From the NCBI RefSeq assembly GCF_029962835.1, contig NC_080577.1:3968001-4032000 (forward strand): a stretch of 64,000 nucleotides of DNA. Reading direction: 5' to 3'. A model generated the notes under the pieces. That model was not told where the DNA came from. It did not search any database and saw only the letters and a program-made list of their open reading frames with translations. Both the position numbers and the translations under genes were made by a program. The DNA is from Magnolia sinica. Its lineage: Eukaryota; Streptophyta; Magnoliopsida; Magnoliales; Magnoliaceae. Below, in pieces: positions 25,600-37,260 of the stretch (position 1 is its first letter; every line of letters starts with the position of its first letter).

Positions 25600-25960
25600 T
25601 GGAGCTGTATTACGTTGTCCATTGGCTGACGCCAGGGACCCACCTGACGCAGGGAATGACGTTAGGTCGAGCACCGTCTGGGGTAACTGTTCCGAATCGA
25701 CGAACTTCTCCGGACTCCTTACGGAGAAACCTCACATCCACTGGAGAAGAAAATAGAAATAATTTGAAAAAAATTCGAAATAATTTGATTAATGCTAAAA
25801 AAACGAGATCACACCCCTTTAAATATGAAATATGGATACTAAGCTATGAAAAAAAAAATTAGAATTAAACTACAACTAAAACTCCTAGAATTCACGGCTA
25901 TTTCTAGACGTCCGTATTTCCGTACTTATTCTAAGCACTTTTCATGTTGGCCTGGGCAAC
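25600..25960 (-). mobile_element. LTR fragment, minus, same family as 6.87-7.54 kb
   Basis: Read on the minus strand it repeats, in order, words found at 7160-7520: ATGAAAAGTGCTTAGAATAA, the core-promoter-like CATATTTAAAGGGGTGTGA, TCTCCGTAAGGAGTCCGGAG and GATTCGGAACAGTTACC. Only one LTR copy is seen and no internal coding region adjoins it. Confidence 0.45.
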
Positions 25961-27569
25961 CCGGCTGGCGGGTTGGGTGGCTAAACCAGCTCGTCCTACT
26001 CCAAAATCATACATGGTATGCCCAACTGCTCATTCCGGTTTGTGAGATACATCCGGTCCTATCACTCTTGTCGTCATGGACCGGGCCTTTCCTGATCCAT
26101 CTTGGCCATGAAACCGTCTGCAACCCACTCTACATCACCACCCTTGAAATCCTGCCATCTACAAATGGAAAGTCCTGTGCTCAATCCAGCGGCGAGACTG
26201 GGACTCCTGTGCTCAATCCACCAAATACCTACCCCAAATCATGCAACGTACTTAAGAGCCGACGGACCAAACGGATCATGGGCCCTGTTGGTGTCCACCA
26301 GTAGAAGGAATGGACGGTAGAAAATCTGAACGTCCATCTGTTGAAAGGGATATGAAAGATGAGGAATTTCAGAGAGCTGACCCTGATCACAAACATTGGC
26401 TGGGAGGCACGTTCATCTCAACCATGGGGAATGATTACACGTTCGAACCTATGCGACTTCACATGAGCTTGATCTTCTTTGGGCCCTACCGCAATGCGTG
26501 TCGAATCCAAACCATGCAGCAGGTGCGCCTCTTGATACTCGCCGTACAGGCCAAAAGATCATGCTGATCCAAGATTCAGGTGTGCCTCACCACAGGATTT
26601 TTTTATTTTTATTTTTATTTTTTTAAGTACAATCACACTCCGGGAACTCTAAAATCATGTGGTGCGGCCCACCTACTATATGGAATGGCCTGATTTTTGG
26701 AGTGTCCCTTCGCCCTGCTGGTAGGATGCGTCTGATCACTGGATTGTATATGTAGCAAGTTGGGCCCCGCACACAATCTGAAAGTTTATGGTGGAACGGT
26801 GCCCTTTCCATTGCTCCCCACTGACCCCCGTGTAGCCCACCTGAAGGCATCTGATTGGAAAGCACAGACGCATCAGAGTGGACCCTCAATCGTATGGGAA
26901 CTCGGACACATTCTAACCCGTGTGATCATTCCCCCTCAATCAATACCCAACATGCTCAAATTCGTAGACCAAAAAATTCAAATCTGCATACTTGCTGCTC
27001 GGCAGATAGGGGTCTGTGGCCTTTGGATTGATGAAACTCACCACCAACATCATGACCCAAAAAGCAACTCTACAAAAGCGGCCCCACGTCACAAACATAC
27101 AGCACCCGATCATTTAAACTCCCCTCACATTCCAAAAACTGGTCGGATTAAATATTCATGCCTTCACAACAAGGGCTGGCTCAAGCGTTACGACTCATCT
27201 TACTAAGAGCTGTGCTCACTGCTCTTTTCATTAGCAAGCCTCAAACACGAATTCTAACATTTTATATCTGCATCTGTCAAATGAATCATCTGGTGGGTGA
27301 GGGAAGAACCAGCATTGTTTCGGCCCCCACAAAAAGGGGAAAAGAAAAAGGTGACTATTTCCATAAAATCAATACAACAACTACTCACTCTTTCCTTAAA
27401 TACACTCTCCACAGGAAATGCACACCTCAAAAACACTACCAAAATCACTGCCTTAGCATACTAGTGCACAACATATTCTATTGGAGGAATGCTGCCAACA
27501 TCTGCTGAAGAAAACTCAGACCTTTACCTTGAGATCTCCAATATCGCCTTCTTTTCCCTCCAGGAATTC
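25961..27569. other. Intergenic and 3' flank of the cytochrome b561 gene
   Basis: Long-looking plus-strand frames (25846-26304, 26760-27206, 27158-27508) have no domain, overlap frames on the other strand and lie in repeat-rich sequence. They are treated as chance. The stretch next to 27569 should include the 3' UTR of the minus-strand gene; no clear AATAAA signal is evident. Confidence 0.45.
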
Positions 27570-30500
27570 TTATTGAGGTGGCATTTGGAAGCTTGGGGGT
27601 TCAGCTGCCTTCTTGGGTCCTCTGAGGCACAGCATCACTTCTAATACAGAAACTGTGATTATGATGACAGCAAGGCAAAACCCATAACCTCCTTTCCAAC
27701 CATTTCCTGCACCTCCAACTTGAATCCCGAGGACGATATTCACTGCTGCTAGGAAGAGTGCAATCCTTCCAACCCAGTGGTGGTACCAGTTCCAGTACCT
27801 ACGAACCTTGGAGTCTTTCTCAGGTCGCAAGAAGAAGGCTAGCACCTGATAAATTCAAGAAGCAAATGTGGTCAGACTAATCTGCCTTGGACAATGTGTT
27901 TAAAAACTCGTGGTGAACAAGTACATCGGTGGCAAAATAAAAGAGAGAGCAAAGAATTTTGGGTGACAAATTCCTGTGCCGGAGGTACTGTTCGGCAACA
28001 TATCCAAATCACGGCTTGTGGATCTTCCCAAAGGCACCAAGGGGGTGTTTGGGAATGTGAAAATCCCTAGAGACGATATCAGTTTCCATGGAGACTCGGT
28101 TGTCCTTTGTTTGAGAACAACTAGCCTTGGAAGCCGATTGCCATTTCTCAGCTTTTCCTCAAAAACTGTAGACATTCATTCTCCCAAAAACCAGGAATTA
28201 GCCATGCATGGGATCTACGTAAAACTAGAACCCAAAACTAACTACGGATGGAAAATCGAAATCCATAGTTTTTCATTTCCAGAGGATTCCAGATTCCAGC
28301 TTACATTTCTTTCTTTCTTTCTTTCTTTGCATTTTTTTTTTTTCCTGAAAAGTGGATTCGAGGTTGCATTTCCTATCCATTTTACATAACCACAATTGTG
28401 TTTGGGCAGCATGGCAAACACAACCCACAGTTAGCAGGCCGCCTTTTCCACCTCCCATCAGAGGACAGATAACAGAGGAAGTTTCAAATCCAACCATGAT
28501 CTGGTGCATGGGCCTTATATTGCCCTTGGAAATGGCAAGTGCTCTACATAGCTAACAAAATTACTTGAGCATGCGCATGGTGAGAGATCACAGACCTGAA
28601 GAATAGCAAGCACAAAGACAAAAATTCCAAGGCCTCTGTGTGCCAAGACATTCACATGCAGTTTATTATATAGTGAAACCCCAGCCACCAAACTCGCAAG
28701 TGCAATGAGAAACCCAGCAAACTGAATGACCGCGTGAAGATAATACCACAGTGGATCAAATTGCCTAAAGTATCTTGCAAAAATTGCCCCTACTGGTAAG
28801 AGCACACCCCATGCAAATATAGCCAATGCTCCATGGGCTTTCTTCAGCTGGTGAGGGTAGGAAGAAATGGACGAAGTGCCTGTAACAGAATAATTCCAAT
28901 ATCAATTACAGTAACTTGCATTTGCATGGGAATATAAGCTCTTGTGTTGCCATTAGGTATCACCATCTCCATCCAAAACGTATATGAAAAAGGAAAGAAT
29001 GGAGCAGAGAATAGCAGAGGTTGATGACTAATTGAAATATGAAGATACATAACAAAAGGCTTGACAGCTATAAACATTAGAAAGATATTTCATGGCCAGT
29101 AAATACAGTTCCAACAACCCATGAGAAACTTGATCCAGAAGCATCCCTCAAATCAGACAGCAGCTGATTTAGTTGCATAACAAAATTAGAAAGAAAAAAA
29201 GTACCTGTTGTGAGTCTTATAGCGGGCAAGAAGTGACTGGTCAGCACCCCATGGTACATAAGGACTAAAGTGAACACTAAAGCTAGTCAAGATTCATAAC
29301 TTGTGTGAGAAGAATGCACACTACACTCATTCCTTGTCCCCATTGCAATCTCTCTAGTACCATGAGAAAAAAAAAAAAAGGCTCCTCGTACCATTTTTCA
29401 CTTTTCGAGACCAAATAAAGTGAACACTAAAGCTGGTCAATATTCATAACTTGTGGAGGAAACGCTAGCGGAATATGTTTCAGAGGAAAAAAAATGAACA
29501 AATTCCTTCCTTTCCCCATCTTTTTTTTTTTGAGAAATTCCTTTCCCCATTGTTTCCCGAGTTTTCTCAGTCCTCACTACTCCTTCACGAAACTTTCACA
29601 CATGGTTTTAAGACCCTTCCAAGTCACAACTCGTCCGAGTTGACTTGGCCTCGGAGGCACCTGATCCGGTTCAAGACAGTGTAAGAAAAGAAAATAAAAG
29701 AAAACAAAGATGCCTCACCATGTGTATAAAAGTTAATTTCCAATATCAGTTATAAGTACAACACATTCAAAGGTTGCTCATTATACAGAGGGAATGGTGA
29801 CATTACAAATTAATAACTAATGTGCCCTTTATCTCCTGATTGATTTAGCTAACAAGCACTACTGAATGTTCCACCTAATAAGGTAAGGAATATAAGTTAG
29901 GCCATGCCAGCATCTATGCCTTTAAAAGCACGGACAAGAATACAAACTGTCATGGGATGCATGGGTGGGTTTAATGATAGTGAAATGCATGTTATAAATT
30001 CTTCAAGTTGCTTTAGTGGTCTGCATGCAAAAACAGTTATCTAGCCCGAAACAAACCAAGAACAATTACAGAGAGGAACAAACCTGCTGAGAAGTCAAAG
30101 AAAACACTTGTTTTATCTTCATGTTCTTTTAAACGGTAGTGGTGAGGAGTGGCAGCCCCAAAGGCGAATAGGAGTGATTGCTGAGTGATAGGAGCTAAAA
30201 ACTTCAATTGAAATGCCAAGTATATGGTGGCTCCGTTAAGAACAACAGCAGGTGAAACATCAGTGCCTAGCAATTGGCCCTCGTTTACTCTGACTTCCGA
30301 TGAAGACTGACCACGCAAGAAGTACTGTCTGATATGTGCTCTGCTTTCTTTACCAATCCAACCCACCATAGCACTCGAACCCACCATCATTCCATCTCTT
30401 GAAAATCCCAACCCAACCCATCCGCTGGTATATACGGCAGATAGTACAATGTTCAAAACATTATCTGGGGCTTTTGAGTACTGGAACAGAACATTAAGAC

Positions 30501-33500
30501 ATCATAAAAAGGATTTACATCTTGAATAAAGTACTAGATACATCAACTGCACAAGAAAGAAACACATGAAGGATCATTTTCTAGAGGTTGGCCTGCCGCA
30601 CATGCACCCACTCCTCGCATGCACCTTTACACACAGCACATGTGCCAACATGGACAGTGCATATGACAACTGACTAGTGCATGAGGTGGGACCAGCCATG
30701 AAGATGAACACTCACATGCACACGCACACGCAAAGGTGGTTGAATCATCAGGTAAACAACACATGTACATTGAATGTGGACCATTGGCAAGTTCTTTTAA
30801 TCCATAAGCAGCCCAACTGATGAGTCAACCAGCCTACACATAAGTCCATCTTCATGATCAGGACCAACTTACACACACGTCAGATGTCCCACACACTTGA
30901 CAGGTTTTCATGAGTGCTGCTTGTGGGGCTAGCAAACCTCCATTTTCAAATGATTCTGGATCTTTACAAGTCCTACATTACCTTTTATGTCATATTCTTC
31001 ATGCACCTCAACTCAAAAGAACATTTCAGTGTTTTAAATAGCTACACCGTGCAGTGTGCAGCTTACGCTACATAGCGTAGCTTAGCTTAACGCTACATAG
31101 CTCATGAAAATCGCTTAAGTCGTATGTAGTCTATGCTATATGATAATTTGCATACGCTACACGCTACAGAGACTATATGCTACACGCTATGTAGCTTACA
31201 TTACTAGTTATTTTTCACTACAACATTAAAATCAATTAATGTTTTCAATGATTTATAACAATTTTCTATTTTCAATAATTAAAAAAAAAAAAAAAAGATA
31301 ATTTTTTCAATGCTTTTAGTAAAATAATATAAGTAACAATATTAAATCAGTTTTGTTGCTCTTCTTTACTTTATACTTAATCATTGTCCTTTCTTATTAC
31401 TTTAGGCTGCATTTGGTTGCACCAAATATCATGCAATTTTATTAAATTTCATTATTAATCAGTATAATTTGGTGCGGCATATCATGAAATTGGTGTAACC
31501 AAGCACAACCTTGAATAAAAATCTAGTAGCGTGTAGCTTATGATACACGCTATGTAGCTTACGCCTCACGCTTTAGAGGGGTGAGTGCTACACTACACAC
31601 TATTCGCTATTTAAAACACTAGAACATTTTAAGCTCATGAAACAGGGTCTAGGTCCATGGCTCAGTGGTAGATAGACTTTGTTTCAACACTGAGACCATA
31701 GGATAGAGTGCCCATGTGTTGAGGGTGTTGTGTGAGTGTTTGTGGTGTGGGTGTGTGTAAAAAAAATGCTCGTGAAACAAATCAAACATGGTACACAAGC
31801 ATATGCAGCACACATGAGAGCGCCAACTTGAAAGTGATGCAGATGAAACTCAGGCAACACAAACGAAGCACTACAAAAATCCCTAAGTACTGTCAGTGTA
31901 CCAATCATCTGTCAAAATTAAGCTTATGCATATAATGTATGTACATGTCATCATCTACCAAATCCTGCCTGCAGGTACAATCTCCATATCTAGATTCCTA
32001 GAATAACGGGATTTGGCAGTTCCACATATGTGTGGAGCCCTGCCCATCCACATGCATAAAACCTACCAATATGGAGCACGTTTCGAGATCTGAGCTTTCC
32101 ATCTAGTTGGAAATAATGCTTATTCTACATATTTCAAAGATCGTTGAAATAATTTTCTAGCCGTCCATTTGTTTTTTATGTTGTGACCCACCTGAGGTGT
32201 GAAATGGCCAGATTTTTAGGCCAAAATATCTAAACAGTGTAGCCCACCTGATGGAAACTTGATACATATCCATATTAGTAGATGTGCCTGAATGTGGCTA
32301 TGGATATGGAATTAGCAAACCTCCTGGTCCAAAATATTCCTCTCTAATATAATGTAATTTCCTATGAATCTTTTCAGAAAAAGATCCTTCTTAGAGATAT
32401 CTCCTGATGGAATCTTGATACATATCCATATTAGCAGATGTGCCTGCATGTGGCTATGGATGTGGAATTAGCAAACAATCCCGGTCCAAAATATTTCTCT
32501 ATAATATAATGTAATTTCCTATGAATCTTTTCAGAAAAAGATCCTTCTTAGAGATATCTCAAAATTTAATATGTTAGATAAACAATAATTCAAATGGTCA
32601 GAAGATAAGGCAATGGGGTGCAAAATATAGAAGCCGTTTCCATACAAGCCCTTCTAACTTTTTACGGACATGTTTGAGAGCCACTTAAAATTGAGTTCAT
32701 CTCAATTTAGTTAATTATTAATTATGTATTAGGGTTCATAGTTTATATAAATTGTTGGTTAACAGTTTTTAATCCCAACCAAAGAATTGATTTCTAATAC
32801 ATAACTACAATTAATTAAAATGAGATTGAACTCATATAAGTGACACCCAAACAGGCCCTAAGTAAAGATGCAATCAGAAGCCATTAACTGAAGCGACCAG
32901 AACAAGTTCTCTCAAATTGATAATAGCAATAATAACCTTACCGGTAACTGTACCCAAATCCAGATATTTTTGGGTATGTGTCAAGATCCATGCAGCCAGC
33001 ATGATTTTTGGGCCTTTTGGATTTGGAATCCAAATCCAGGCCAAAATCTTGTGTTTGGCCCCTAGAATTTGGTGGATTCCAAATTCCTAAAAAGGCCACT
33101 TTTCGACTCCTCTTTAAAAGCTGGGTTTCAAAATCCAAAGATTTTCAGTCCCCACCAACAATCATATTTCAAATGGCTCTCTTGCTCTCTCTATAAACAA
33201 GAGAGTGTAGTGTTGACACAAGCACCAAGGAAAGGAAATACTTGCACATGTTTGTTTTACTGGAGAAACTATGAAGGGAACTGCTTTCTCTTTCCATTTG
33301 CTAGTGTTTAGATAGCAATTTTCAAAGGGAAACCTCTTTTACCTCCAATTTTTGCCATTTAAAACGTCCCATCAGAGGGAACCTCTTTTCTCACCAATTG
33401 ACTTCTCAGAGAAGGTTTTACTCCCTTTCTGATGAAAGGAAATCTATTTCCTTCTCTTTTTATATTTATCAAACAGAGAAAATGTCATCTCAAAAGAAAA

Positions 33501-34231
33501 ATGTTTGCTTTCCTTAATTTTCCTTCATTTTCCTTAGATCCAAAGAGGCCCTAGATTGAAAATCCAGTTTTCCAAACAAAGTTTCTGGGTTCCGCACATT
33601 TAAAATACATGTTGACAAACAAAACTGCAGAATGAAAATCTCAGGGATTTCAAAACCCGGATTTGGATTCTAAAGTAAAAATCCAAATCCAATCCAAATC
33701 CATGCTGCCAAACAACCCTTATGGTAAAACCGAAGTAAAAAGTTGCAGTATCTATTTACCATAAGTAGAAAGAATGGATGCCGATATCAATAAGAGCAGA
33801 CATAGGTAGCGATTCCCTAATGTGAATGAAATACAAAAAGTAGAAAACAAAGTTCCAAGAAATACGTATTCCGTGAATCTCAGTTCGAATCCAAGAAATG
33901 ATTAGAAAGAACCGGAATGATCCGAATTCAAGCAAACAGCATTTCTCCACAAAACCAAGGGCAGAAACCGCAATTCAATCAGGTAAAACAACAAAACGGA
34001 GAGGTAAAACCCTCTTACCCGCAGGACGAACGTATTCCAAACAGGTCTGCAGGTGAGAGCAGAGGAAGAATTGAAAGGGAATGGAAGGAAGCTGCTCAGA
34101 TCGGAATCGCAGCTGTCCGTCTGTGCTTCGACAGCTCTGATCTCATCATCCAACGAGAGGAGGAGGAGAACGGCGAAGGCAGAAGCGCGGAAGAACATAT
34201 GCGGCGACACCGTTCGTATTTCTCCTGCCAT
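27570..34231 (-). CDS. Cytochrome b561 and DOMON domain-containing protein
   Basis: Four coding exons on the minus strand: 34231-34019, 30480-30084, 28879-28596 and 27845-27570. Each has GT/AG borders with phases 0, 1 and 0; the joined frame is 389 codons. Residues 1-36 are a signal peptide (hydrophobic AFAVLLLLSL) and about 41-203 a DOMON haem-binding domain with Met109 in SSAMVGW and His191 as candidate axial ligands. The b561 core has five membrane segments (about 218-241, 248-274, 279-304, 321-341 and 352-372). Its four conserved histidines are His219 (KAHG), His252 (YLHAV), His284 (AHRG) and His320/321 (YHHW). Family knowledge: such CYBDOM proteins are thought to carry electrons across membranes, often with ascorbate as donor; the substrate here is not shown. 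Length and layout match the Arabidopsis At3g61750-like group. Intron 1 (3.5 kb) carries transposons. Confidence 0.93.
28305..28328. repeat. (CTTT)n microsatellite in intron 3
   Basis: About six CTTT units followed by a T-rich run, within intron 3 of the cytochrome b561 gene. Confidence 0.8.
29269..29454. repeat. Local direct duplication in intron 2
   Basis: A segment of about 38 bp starting AAGTGAACACTAAAGCT and ending ATTCATAACTTGTG occurs at 29269-29306 and again at 29417-29454 with two differences. Intronic, no coding effect. Confidence 0.7.
31027..31621. mobile_element. hAT-type element with GAACATTT duplication in intron 1
   Basis: A 595-bp insertion in intron 1 of the cytochrome b561 gene. 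It begins CAGTGTTTTAAATAGCTAC and ends CGCTATTTAAAACACTA; 15 of the terminal bases are perfect inverted repeats (AGTGTTTTAAATAGC). The 8-bp duplication GAACATTT lies at 31019-31026 and 31622-31629. Subterminal arrays of GCTACACGCTA / CGCTATGTAGC words sit at both ends, as is usual for transposase-binding zones of hAT elements. The AT-rich centre has no transposase, so it is non-autonomous. Confidence 0.85.
31645..31767 (+). mobile_element. tRNA-derived SINE (Au-like) with 12-bp TSD
   Basis: A 123-bp element with a pol III A box (ATGGCTCAGTGGTAGA), a B-box-like GAGACCATAGGATAGAG, a GTGTG-rich 3' part and a short A tail. Flanked by GCTCATGAAACA (31633-31644) and GCTCGTGAAACA (31768-31779), one mismatch. 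It sits directly beside the hAT insertion in the same intron. Confidence 0.7.
32247..32559. repeat. Two-copy tandem duplication, unit about 156 bp
   Basis: Unit 1 (32247-32402) and unit 2 (32403-32559) both start CCTGATGGAA and end TTCTTAGAGATATCT. They differ at only a few sites and by about one base in length, so the duplication is young. Located in intron 1 of the cytochrome b561 gene; no coding effect. Confidence 0.9.
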
Positions 34232-34431
34232 GGGGATCGGATGGAAGGAGATCTATTGTTTTGGGGGGAATGATTAGGGTTAGGAAGAAAGAGAATCTTA
34301 GGTGAAGTGGGGTTTGGAAGCGGTTGGAAAGTTGCAGTCTCTTGCATTTCAAGAATCCCATGATGGTGGTGGTGGTGGTGGTGGTAGGAGGTAGGTCGAT
34401 GTAGGGACTGCCCATCCATCGCTCGCGCCAT
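34096..34431 (-). other. Upstream ORF overlapping the cytochrome b561 start codon
   Basis: A 111-codon minus-strand frame starting at 34431 in a strong context (AAAAATGGCG). It ends 136 bases past the main ATG at 34231, in a different frame. It encodes eight consecutive histidines from a (CAC)n tract and no known domain. If transcription starts about 30 bases after the TATA-like box at 34472-34482, this would be the first AUG, only some 10-16 bases from the cap, where leaky scanning is likely. Not called a protein gene. Confidence 0.45.
34363..34384. repeat. (GGT)n trinucleotide repeat in the 5' leader
   Basis: Seven or so GGT units on the plus strand (ACC/CAC on the gene strand), in the presumed 5' UTR of the cytochrome b561 gene. 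Confidence 0.85.
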
Positions 34432-34471
34432 TTTTCAACCGCAACACAGCTTCTCTCTCAAAGAGGAGTGT

Positions 34472-34482
34472 TATATATATAT
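34472..34482 (-). promoter_or_regulatory. Putative TATA box of the cytochrome b561 gene
   Basis: Minus-strand TATATATATAA about 240 bases upstream of the main ATG and 41 bases upstream of the overlapping upstream ATG. No other TATA-like element is closer. The position of transcription start is inferred, not seen. Confidence 0.4.
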
Positions 34483-34699
34483 AATAATAAGTCTGCTTAT
34501 GACACTTGATACGCAGGCACTCAGAAATTGCACACGTAGCGTATATTAGTTCAAATAAAACCGACTAGACACTGCCCCACCTTACTGTCTCAAGATCGAT
34601 TGGTTGAACAATCCTAACCTCTGATCTGTGGACACTTGTTTGTGGAAACAGGACAGGTGGATTTTTTTTTTAATGTTTTTCATTTTTAACCGTCCAATA

Positions 34700-34851
34700 A
34701 CTTTTTATTTTTTTTGTCAGCTTGTTAGTACACCCCACTGTCAGTTCACACATCACTGTTACCCACCCCCACTAGGAATCGATGCCAAGACCCCGGTGTT
34801 GAAACGAGGTATCTTTCGCTCAGTCTAGCACTTGAGCTATAGAGTAGGGTG
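34700..34851 (-). mobile_element. tRNA-derived SINE, minus, with perfect 13-bp TSD
   Basis: Minus-strand copy with head CACCCTACTC, A box TATAGCTCAAGTGCTAGAC, a B-box-like GGCATCGATTCCTAG, the GTGGGGGTGGGTAACAG block and an A-rich tail. Flanked by TAACCGTCCAATA at 34687-34699 and 34852-34864. Lies about 470 bp upstream of the cytochrome b561 coding start. Confidence 0.8.
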
Positions 34852-34864
34852 TAACCGTCCAATA

Positions 34865-37252
34865 TATTCCCCCAATCCAAATGGTTAGACAATCTAACGA
34901 GCTTAATTTTGGGTCCATGTCAACACCGGGTACTGAAATTTGGACTTTTTAATTTGACTACTCGTATGACACGTGTTTTCTAAGTAACTGCGTATCATCC
35001 ATCACTAGCGGCCAGAGTATCAAAGTTCCCTGCAGGGAATGAGTTTTGCTAGGGTACAGTGGCGGTGTACCAGAGTATGATAGGGTGGCTAGTTTTGTCC
35101 AGTGGATTTCATTTTTAAATGATGATCGGAACCGTTCATGTTATGAATTATATGATACTGTGTCCATGGTAGAAAAATTGAACAGGCTTTTATGTATGAA
35201 GACAAATTTTTAATGGCTCGTAATCAAATACAAGATTCAAATGTCAGGATCATTAATGAAGCATAATTATAATATTATAGCTTATACGTGGTGGTATTAA
35301 TAATATGAACGGTTCAGATCAATCTAAGAATGCAATCCGGGAACGGAAACCAGAGACCGTACCATACTATGTTACTGGTGCACCGTACCTAGCACAACCC
35401 ACTAGGATTACGAACGGGACTGGAGCGCGGGAAAGGGTTATCTCAGTGAGAGCTCATTACCTGTAGTCAACATCAATTACTGGTACCGGATCATCCATCT
35501 TTCTCACCGATATATCACTCGTGTAGGACACCCATGCCATGAAAATAGTAGGCCCTGCTGGGAAGATCACCTGAACAAAAATCAGGTGGGTCCAATCATC
35601 AAATGGTCCAAAAATTCAGAATATGTGGACAACTCACGGTCCAACTCAGCCTACAGGTATGCCCCCCCTAATGAGTAGATTAACTTGATACGTGATCTTG
35701 ATGATGAGACCTACCATTTTATGGTAAGGATGTCCTAAAAAAACGTAGAGTGTTATTGGGAAAGCTATTCAGCACCAAAGGTTGTTGGGTCTCCCTCGTT
35801 GCGGTGAAGGACCTAAAGTAGGCGGGCTGTATTGAGCCTCGAAATTTCTACAATGCCAAGCGGTAGGGTCCGGGTCAAGTCCTGGAAAGATAAGCATGGA
35901 TAATTTAGTTGTTTGGGTCTCTTCTTGGGTCTGGAGTCTTTTTAGGGGGTGTTTGAATCATAAGTTGCTAAAGATAACTATTTATGCCTCAAGATCCTTG
36001 CATTTGCGGCCCACCTAAGGTTCAAAGTTTCAACTTTTTTTAAAAATTAAAGTATATATTTTAATGGGTTCATTATAATAATTCTAACAAATATTACAAA
36101 CATATATAAATTTAGGATATAAAAGCTATTTAGCTAACCAAATCCAAGTCCTACTAATATTACAAGAATTTCAATGCCTTCTAAATGCAAGCTCCTGCGA
36201 AGAAGATTTGGATTCAATGTATTTCAACTAAACACAAATGAAGATTCGGCATCACCTTTATTCAAATATAATTACGATTTAGATTTTAATGAATTTCAAA
36301 CCCAAGCTCTCGAGTGGGCCTTTAAGTAAAAAAAAAGTTACTTATAATTGAAGATAAACTAAAATGTACTCATCATTAATAAGTTACCTTTTCTACTTAT
36401 ACCAGTAGGTAAGTATTTTATTTAAGTAAGCTTGATTTATAATTTTTATTTAAAGTTACTAAATGCCCATTTCACAAAATAAGTTACTTTTTATACTCAA
36501 AGTAGTAGATAAATAACTTATTTTTGAGATAATTAAGTTTTGATTATGTTCAATTATAAATAATTTTTTCATTTAAAATTACATAATCAATTCAAATTAA
36601 CAAATATAAACCAAAATAAATTACTTGACGCATGAATAGCTACTTGAAGCATTAGTGGCTTATCTTAAGTAACTTAAGATCCAATTGCTATCTTAATGTC
36701 TACGTCTTGCCTTTTAGATTTTGAGTGTCCATCCAAAACTCCTTAGGTCCTTCGACATTTATTTTGAGTTGGGTTAGGATAGGGGTTGAACCTTAGCCAG
36801 GTTCATCAAAATTGGAGTATTTATGAGGCCAGAACTCATAAACACACAAGGATGGATTATGTTTGCTGCTTTAATACATGAAGTGTGAACATGGGCTTTC
36901 TTACATAGGCTTGATTTAGTAAGCCTCTTTCCGGTTGCCGTAATGTGTGTCTAACATCTACCTGATCAGCTAGATGCACCGTTCCATGCTAGCCACGGGC
37001 TTAAAAATCAAGTCAATTCATGACTTAGGTGGGCCACGCCACATACAACAGTTGAGAGGGGTTACCCTCCCATTAAAACCTTTATAATTATTTATTGGGC
37101 CCATCGAGATGTGGTTCACAAATCCAGACCATCCATTGTACAAGTCCCAATTGGATGTGGGGTCATATCAAGTTTCAGCCACATCCAAAACTAAGGTGGG
37201 CCCTACCAAGTGTTTTTATATGTTTTAGGAATGTCTTCGTATGTTTTTAGAT
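34865..37252. other. Intergenic, no gene
   Basis: No domain-bearing frame. There are eroded repeat words near 35050-35400 and 36960-37200, and a strongly AT-rich block at 36000-36640. Confidence 0.45.
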
Positions 37253-37260
37253 GGTATGAC

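Noticed and set aside
25846-27508. Several 70-150 codon open frames on the plus strand
   Set aside because: They overlap one another and minus-strand frames, have no domain, and cover LTR-like and repeat sequence downstream of the cytochrome b561 gene.
31655-31720. tRNA-like A and B boxes as a functional tRNA gene (also 12108-12235 and 57272-57352)
   Set aside because: No cloverleaf with a paired acceptor stem or anticodon loop could be drawn by eye, and one copy has SINE-type target duplications and a tail.
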